10,074 nucleotides of DNA from Lachnospiraceae bacterium (GTDB lineage: Bacteria; Bacillota_A; Clostridia; Lachnospirales; Lachnospiraceae). The notes beneath the pieces are model-generated. The model made no database searches, was not told the origin of the DNA, and worked only from the letters and a program-made list of their open reading frames with translations. The position numbers and the translations under genes are program-made. Location: NCBI GenBank assembly GCA_009774655.1, contig VSOD01000117.1, positions 1-10,074 of the forward strand, in the 5' to 3' direction. Shown one piece after another: positions 5,954 to 10,074 of this stretch (positions are counted from its first letter, which is position 1; each line of letters begins with the position of its first letter).

Positions 5954-7519
5954 TTACTCCCGGCGCTGTACCTGTTCCCGATACCGCACCGGCGACACGC
6001 CGATGTGCTTTTTAAAAGCCAGAGAGAAGTAATTCATATCATGATATCCTACCATGATCGAAATCTCCCCTACCTTCAGCGTCGTCGTGGACAGCAGCGA
6101 CTTCGCCTGTTCGATCCGCTTGCGCACGATATACTCGTTACAGCCTTCCCCGGTCACTCTCTTAAAAAGTCTGGACAGATAGTTCGGCGTCACGTAATAC
6201 TGCTCCGCCAGACTGGCCACCGTCAGATCATCCGCCAGATTCTCATGGATCCTGCGCTTCACTTTGCCGATCAGCTCATGGACTTCTCCGTCCTCCCCTT
6301 CAAACAGATTCTCCAGAAACATGGCCGTCACCTGACATGCCCGCTCCCTGTCCGCACCGGACATTGCCTGCATCAGCTCACTCAGCTTCTCTCTGGCACT
6401 GTTCCCGGTATCGCTGAACCGTGCGAAATAGACCGACGACGCCAGCTCAAAACAACAGCTTCTGGCATACCGGGCCGACAGATTATAGGATTCCACCGCC
6501 ATACAAAACCGCTCAAAGATATGCCCGACCTTCTCCTTCTCTCCCACATTGCACACGAGCGCATTGCGGAACTCCCGGAAGACATCCTGAAAGATATCCT
6601 CCCCTTTCCGGTTCCAGTCCACCGCGCAGAACTTCTCGAACTCCTCCCGCTCATGCTCCAGCGTAAACACCGCGTCGTTGTAGGAAATACGCAGATTCTT
6701 GAGCCGCTTTCTCACACTGCCCCAGATGATCCGCGGTCTGGTCTCCAGCTCGTCGTTCAGGATCGCCAGCAGCTGCTGTGCCAGCTCTTCTTCCTTGCGC
6801 CCCTCATCACAGAAAAAGGCGATCGTGATCCGCATCTTTTCATCCACAAAAGTGATGCCCCGCTTCTGCTCGTCGATCATTCCGATACAGATATGCTTCA
6901 CTGTCTGTGTGCGAAACCCTTCGCTGTCCAGGTCTTCCTCCCCTGTCACGCCCGGAAGCAGAATGCCGATCCGCATTGCCTGCCCCTCCTCAAAAGGATA
7001 CTCCTTCCGAAATACCCCCGCGCGTTCCAGACAGCCCTCTCTTCCCAGCACAAGCGAACGCATAAACTCCTCCATCTCCATCTGCTGCCTGACTCCCTGT
7101 GCGCGGCTTTTCGTCCTGCTGTTTTCTTCTTTGATAAGAATGCTTTCCAGCAAGTCCAACTGGGCAAGAATGATTTTTTGAATCTCCGTCTCGTCGATCG
7201 GTTTCAGAAGAAAATCATGTACCTGCAGCTGCAGTGCCTGTCTGGCATACTCGAAGCGGTCATATCCGGTCAGGACTATGACCCGCATATCCGCATCCTG
7301 TTCCCTGATCTGTCCCACCAGCTCCAGCCCCGACATCTCCGCCATGCTGATGTCCGTGATCATGATCTGCGGCCGATGTTCCCCGATCAGCGCGGCCGCC
7401 TCCTTGGCGGAGGACGCCGTATACACTTCCGCGATCTGCATCTGTTCCCAGGGCATCGCGTTTTTGATCCCCATACGGATCATTTTTTCATCATCTACGA
7501 TCAAAATCCTGTATTTCAC
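5954..7519 (-). CDS. YesN-like response regulator, REC plus AraC-type DNA-binding domain
   Basis: A 521-residue cytoplasmic transcription factor. The N-terminal receiver domain (about 1-120) has the acidic pair Asp9-Asp10, the phosphoacceptor Asp56 in MITDISM, Thr84 and Lys106 in FLLKPID. A poorly conserved middle section follows. The C-terminal AraC/XylS domain (about 419-521) has two helix-turn-helix units: LTVASLAEQYYVTPNYLSRLF, then VGEISIMVGYHDMNYFSLAFKK with the typical GVSPVRYRE ending. I chose the GTG at 7517-7519 because an AAAGGAG site (7525-7531) lies 5 bases before it and the receiver domain begins at once. An in-frame ATG at 7657 would add 46 residues lying over the kinase gene. 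The kinase stop overlaps this ribosome site, so the two are probably translationally coupled. It likely activates the neighbouring sugar transport genes. Confidence 0.93.
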   Translation of the reverse strand: MKYRILIVDDEKMIRMGIKNAMPWEQMQIAEVYTASSAKEAAALIGEHRPQIMITDISMAEMSGLELVGQIREQDADMRVIVLTGYDRFEYARQALQLQVHDFLLKPIDETEIQKIILAQLDLLESILIKEENSRTKSRAQGVRQQMEMEEFMRSLVLGREGCLERAGVFRKEYPFEEGQAMRIGILLPGVTGEEDLDSEGFRTQTVKHICIGMIDEQKRGITFVDEKMRITIAFFCDEGRKEEELAQQLLAILNDELETRPRIIWGSVRKRLKNLRISYNDAVFTLEHEREEFEKFCAVDWNRKGEDIFQDVFREFRNALVCNVGEKEKVGHIFERFCMAVESYNLSARYARSCCFELASSVYFARFSDTGNSAREKLSELMQAMSGADRERACQVTAMFLENLFEGEDGEVHELIGKVKRRIHENLADDLTVASLAEQYYVTPNYLSRLFKRVTGEGCNEYIVRKRIEQAKSLLSTTTLKVGEISIMVGYHDMNYFSLAFKKHIGVSPVRYREQVQRRE

Positions 7520-7529
7520 AACTGCTCCT

Positions 7530-9323
7530 TTATCCTGAACTTTTTCTCTTTTTCCCGCCTTCCTGACAGGAAGTACGGCCTTCCTTTGGCAGCCGTATCT
7601 CCACGCAGACGCCCTTCTTCCGGCCTTTTTGAAACCGCAGCCCGTACTTTTCTCCATACAGAAGTTCGATCCGCTTGTTGATATTCGAAATACCGTAACC
7701 GATATCCCGTCTCATATCCGATATATGTTCATTGATATACGCGATCCGCTCCGGTTCCATACCGCCGCCGTCATCCGCCACTGTCAGGCTGACCGCCCCC
7801 TCCTTTTCACAGACCGCGATCTCCACGGTTCCCGTCTCTCCTTCTTTCACCCGGATGCCGTGATAGATACAGTTTTCCACGAGAGGCTGCAGCGTCAGCT
7901 TCGGAATCGGCAGGGATGCAAAACGTTCCGGCACCTTCTCTGTCAGTGTGATGATATTGCCGTACCGCATATTCTGTATGATCAGATAATTCCTGACATG
8001 CTCCAGCTCCATTCCGAGAGTAATGATATCTTCCCCTTCGCTTAAGCAGATCCGGTAATACTGTGCCAGCGCCTTCACCATCGTGGAGATCTCCTGATTG
8101 CCGCCCGCCAGCGCCTGCCAGTGGATGCACTCCAGCGTATTATAGAGAAAATGTGGCTGGATCTGGGACTGCAGCGCATTGAAGCGCATCATATCCAGCT
8201 GCCGCTGTTCCTCCTTCACCTGCTCCATCAGCACGTCGATCTCGTCCATCATGATATTGAACCCGTCCGCCAGTTTCCTGCCGTCGCTGTCCATATCTTC
8301 CAGCTCGATCCGGGTGCCCAGATCGCCGCCCGACACGTCGTTCATCTTGGAGACTACTTTGTTGATGGGACGGTACAGCCTTTTGATGATATTCCGCGCC
8401 AGTGTCAGCGCAGTCACGGTCACCGCCAGCGTCACCAGGATCAGCAGCAGGATCGAACCGAAACAGTTCTGATACAGAGACCATGCCGGCACCTCGCTGA
8501 TCATATAGAAGTTCCAGTCTTTTACCCGCTGATAACTGACCAGCTTCCCGTCCTGCCAGAACATCCCGTGGTCTTCCCGCATTCTGTCCGCGAAGGCGAT
8601 CTTCTGACCGATCATGTCCGCATCCTGTGTGGATACGATCCGGCCCTCCACATCCGTCAGATACAGACCGGCGCTGTACTGCAGCTTGCGCTGGTTAAAA
8701 CGGGTCAGCAGATTGTCGTCCAGATTCACGATGATCATACCGTTGCTGTTTCCCAGCCTCGTCACGGAATAGGCCGGAAAATACAGCGTCAGCGTATACT
8801 TCCTGCCCTTGTGATAATTGTTCGAAAAGTTGACCCGCAGCGTTCCTTTGCGCTTCGCCTGCATACTCTGTGTATAATCCTTTTCATAGCTGGTCTCGAA
8901 GCTGCTCTCACTGACCGCGCTGTTGCCGTTATAGAGAAACTGTCCCAGCGCCTCATTTGTCACCGCGATAAAATTAGCGTTATGCTGTATATAGAGCATG
9001 TTCAAAAAGGAACTGTACACATTGCCCATCTCATTGTACAGTTCCTGCATGTTGCTGCTCTCACAATATTTCTGCACATGCGGGTCCAGAATGATGGAAG
9101 TGGCAAGCGCTTTATACTGTTCCAGATTATCCGCGTAGTCCTCCGCCAGAAACACCAGCTGTTCCTGCACATAGCGGCCGTTCTGATCCGTAACGGACCG
9201 GATATGGGAAAAAGTGGAAATCCCGATCGCCGCAACCGTGATCACCGTGATCGTCCAGATGATGACATAATTCATCTTCTTTTCAAAATTCCAGCTCCGG
9301 TTCCACTTCTCCCAAAATACCAT
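7530..9323 (-). CDS. YesM-like membrane sensor histidine kinase
   Basis: A 597-residue kinase with one membrane helix at about 18-40, an extracellular sensing region (about 41-285, of Cache-like size), a second helix at about 287-308, a HAMP linker (about 309-365) and a His_kinase/HATPase core. The phosphoacceptor is His391 in QSQIQPHFLYN, the hallmark of the YesM/LytS class. ATP-binding motifs are LVENCIYHG (482-489), DDGGGM (517-522) and GYGISNIN (542-549). A basic tail, GGKKRKSSG, extends past the ATPase domain. The ATG start follows AAGGAG (9330-9335). It lies 76 bp after the sugar permease gene and 10 bp before its partner regulator. Such pairs commonly sense extracellular carbohydrates and control a nearby CUT1 importer. 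The ligand cannot be read from the sequence. Confidence 0.95.
   Translation of the reverse strand: MVFWEKWNRSWNFEKKMNYVIIWTITVITVAAIGISTFSHIRSVTDQNGRYVQEQLVFLAEDYADNLEQYKALATSIILDPHVQKYCESSNMQELYNEMGNVYSSFLNMLYIQHNANFIAVTNEALGQFLYNGNSAVSESSFETSYEKDYTQSMQAKRKGTLRVNFSNNYHKGRKYTLTLYFPAYSVTRLGNSNGMIIVNLDDNLLTRFNQRKLQYSAGLYLTDVEGRIVSTQDADMIGQKIAFADRMREDHGMFWQDGKLVSYQRVKDWNFYMISEVPAWSLYQNCFGSILLLILVTLAVTVTALTLARNIIKRLYRPINKVVSKMNDVSGGDLGTRIELEDMDSDGRKLADGFNIMMDEIDVLMEQVKEEQRQLDMMRFNALQSQIQPHFLYNTLECIHWQALAGGNQEISTMVKALAQYYRICLSEGEDIITLGMELEHVRNYLIIQNMRYGNIITLTEKVPERFASLPIPKLTLQPLVENCIYHGIRVKEGETGTVEIAVCEKEGAVSLTVADDGGGMEPERIAYINEHISDMRRDIGYGISNINKRIELLYGEKYGLRFQKGRKKGVCVEIRLPKEGRTSCQEGGKKRKSSG
9004..9046 (-). 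other. Terminator-like hairpin inside the histidine kinase gene
   Basis: A perfect 12-bp inverted repeat, arms AGGAACTGTACA (9008-9019) and TGTACAGTTCCT (9035-9046), with a 15-base loop. In the minus strand transcript the second arm runs straight into a U-run (complement of 9004-9008) and then GAAC. Stem plus U-run resembles an intrinsic terminator about 280-320 bases into the coding sequence of the kinase, in the part encoding the extracellular domain. It encodes ordinary-looking protein (around residues 93-107), so it may be incidental. Confidence 0.45.
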
Positions 9324-9399
9324 ACCGCTCTCCTTCCTGTATTTCCCCGGTCATTTCCCACAATCCCGGAAAAATGCCCGCCTCTGAGAACTTCATGTT

Positions 9400-10074
9400 T
9401 TAGCCCTTGACAGCTCCGGCCGTCATACCTTTTACCAGCTTATCCTGTGCAAAAATAAACAGCAGGATCATCGGCAGCACCGTCAGTGTGAGCACCGCCA
9501 TGATCATCGGCGTATTCATGGAATACTGCCCCTGAAAATCCCACACCGCCAGCGGCAGCGTCCGGTTCTTCGGCGACTGGGTCAGGGTGTATGCAAAGCT
9601 GAACTCATTCCAGATGTTCACGCCGTTGTAGATGGCCAGCGTGGACAGTCCCGGTTTTGCCAGCGGCAGGATCATCGTAAAGAACATCCTGTACTTGTTG
9701 CACCCGTCGATCTCCGCCGACTCCTCGATTTCCTTCGGAATCCCCATCATGAAGCTGGTGAGGATGAACACGGATATGGGCAGCGCGAAAGCCACGTTCG
9801 GCCCGATCATCGCCCAGATCGTATCGTATATTTTCAGGCTCTTCGTCATCTGAAACACCGGGATCAGCGTAATGTGGATCGGAATTGCCATGCAGGCCAC
9901 GATTGCCCCATAGAGAAAACCATTCATCCGAAACTTAAACCGTGCCAGCGGGTACGCCGCGCAGGCCGCTATAAACAGGACAAGAAACAGTGACAGACAG
10001 AGCACAAACACACTGTTGCCGAAGTATTTCACGAAACCGCCGCCAAGCACTTCCTCATAATTGGCGAAATTCAG
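9400..10074 (-). CDS. CUT1-family sugar ABC transporter permease, MalG-like (5' end missing)
   Basis: The visible 224 residues are the C-terminal four-fifths or so of an inner membrane permease. The open frame continues to the window edge, so a start at the GTG at 10048-10050 would be internal and is rejected. Several hydrophobic helices are present. The cytoplasmic EAA loop is clear (GIPKEIEESAEIDGCNKYRMFFTMILPLA region), the site that docks onto the ATPase subunit. The final helix is followed by the family-typical QDKLVKGMTAGAVKG ending. CUT1 importers use a binding protein, two permeases and an MsmX-type ATPase to take up oligosaccharides. The other permease and the binding protein probably lie just beyond the right edge, and the YesM/YesN-like pair lies directly downstream. 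The sugar is not identifiable. Confidence 0.93.
   Translation of the reverse strand: MNFANYEEVLGGGFVKYFGNSVFVLCLSLFLVLFIAACAAYPLARFKFRMNGFLYGAIVACMAIPIHITLIPVFQMTKSLKIYDTIWAMIGPNVAFALPISVFILTSFMMGIPKEIEESAEIDGCNKYRMFFTMILPLAKPGLSTLAIYNGVNIWNEFSFAYTLTQSPKNRTLPLAVWDFQGQYSMNTPMIMAVLTLTVLPMILLFIFAQDKLVKGMTAGAVKG

Noticed and set aside
7520..7657. N-terminal 46-residue extension of the response regulator from the ATG at 7657
   Set aside because: It overlaps the kinase gene, precedes the normal start of a receiver domain, and lacks the ribosome site that the GTG at 7517-7519 has.
5897..7681. A 594-codon open frame on the + strand opposite the response regulator gene
   Set aside because: Its translation is rich in His, Leu, Arg, Gln and Pro with no recognisable domain, the typical result of reading the antisense of a GC-third-position gene. 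The minus strand frame has full receiver and AraC domains.
8121..9410. A 429-codon open frame on the + strand opposite the histidine kinase gene
   Set aside because: It has the same His/Leu/Gln-rich shadow composition and no domain, and the opposite strand encodes a complete kinase.
10048..10050. GTG as the start of the sugar permease
   Set aside because: The frame stays open to the window edge with permease-like residues upstream (LNFANYEE), so the gene is truncated by the window rather than starting here.
1..10074. CRISPR array, tRNA or rRNA genes, insertion sequences, phage genes
   Set aside because: No regularly spaced repeats, no tRNA-like cloverleaf, no rRNA sequence, and no transposase or integrase motifs were seen on either strand.

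Overview
The window looks like chromosomal DNA of an anaerobic Firmicute, most likely a Lachnospiraceae-type clostridium. This rests on AGGAGG-type ribosome binding sites before nearly every gene, AT-rich intergenic DNA between moderately GC-rich genes, sigma-A-like promoters, a YesM/YesN two-component pair beside a CUT1 sugar transporter, and clostridial-looking enzyme sequences. The assignment is from recognition, not from a search.

Left part (1-3543): the last 44 codons of a MATE-type efflux protein run rightwards into a hairpin terminator (137-181) that also serves the convergent glycolytic operon. That operon is on the minus strand in the order gap, pgk, tpiA (3543 down to 235). It encodes the consecutive triose-phosphate steps of lower glycolysis: GAPDH, phosphoglycerate kinase and triosephosphate isomerase. 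The spacers between its genes hold stem-loops without good U-tracts, which suggests a single transcript with processing, stabilising or attenuating hairpins. No CggR-type regulator gene lies directly upstream of gap.

Middle (3544-4742): a 299-bp AT-rich divergent intergenic region carries a promoter on each strand, a 5'-UTR inverted repeat for gap, a repeated 12-bp motif, and a palindrome over the -35 box of the other promoter. The divergent gene encodes a PHP-family histidinol-phosphatase-like enzyme with no other his gene in view. Past it, a long stem-loop lies between two convergent genes.

Right part (4748-10074): a minus-strand run, read right to left, holds a CUT1 sugar ABC permease (cut by the window edge), a YesM-like sensor histidine kinase, a YesN-like response regulator with an AraC-type DNA-binding domain, and a lipoprotein of unclear function. 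Gaps are 76, 10 and 75 bp. The kinase stop is embedded in the regulator's ribosome binding site, so those two are probably translationally coupled. The likely logic is that the kinase senses an extracellular carbohydrate or cell-surface signal and the regulator controls the adjacent sugar importer.

Nothing here clearly amounts to an undescribed system. The items most worth checking are the unrecognised lipoprotein, a terminator-like perfect 12-bp hairpin inside the kinase gene, and the structured control region upstream of gap.
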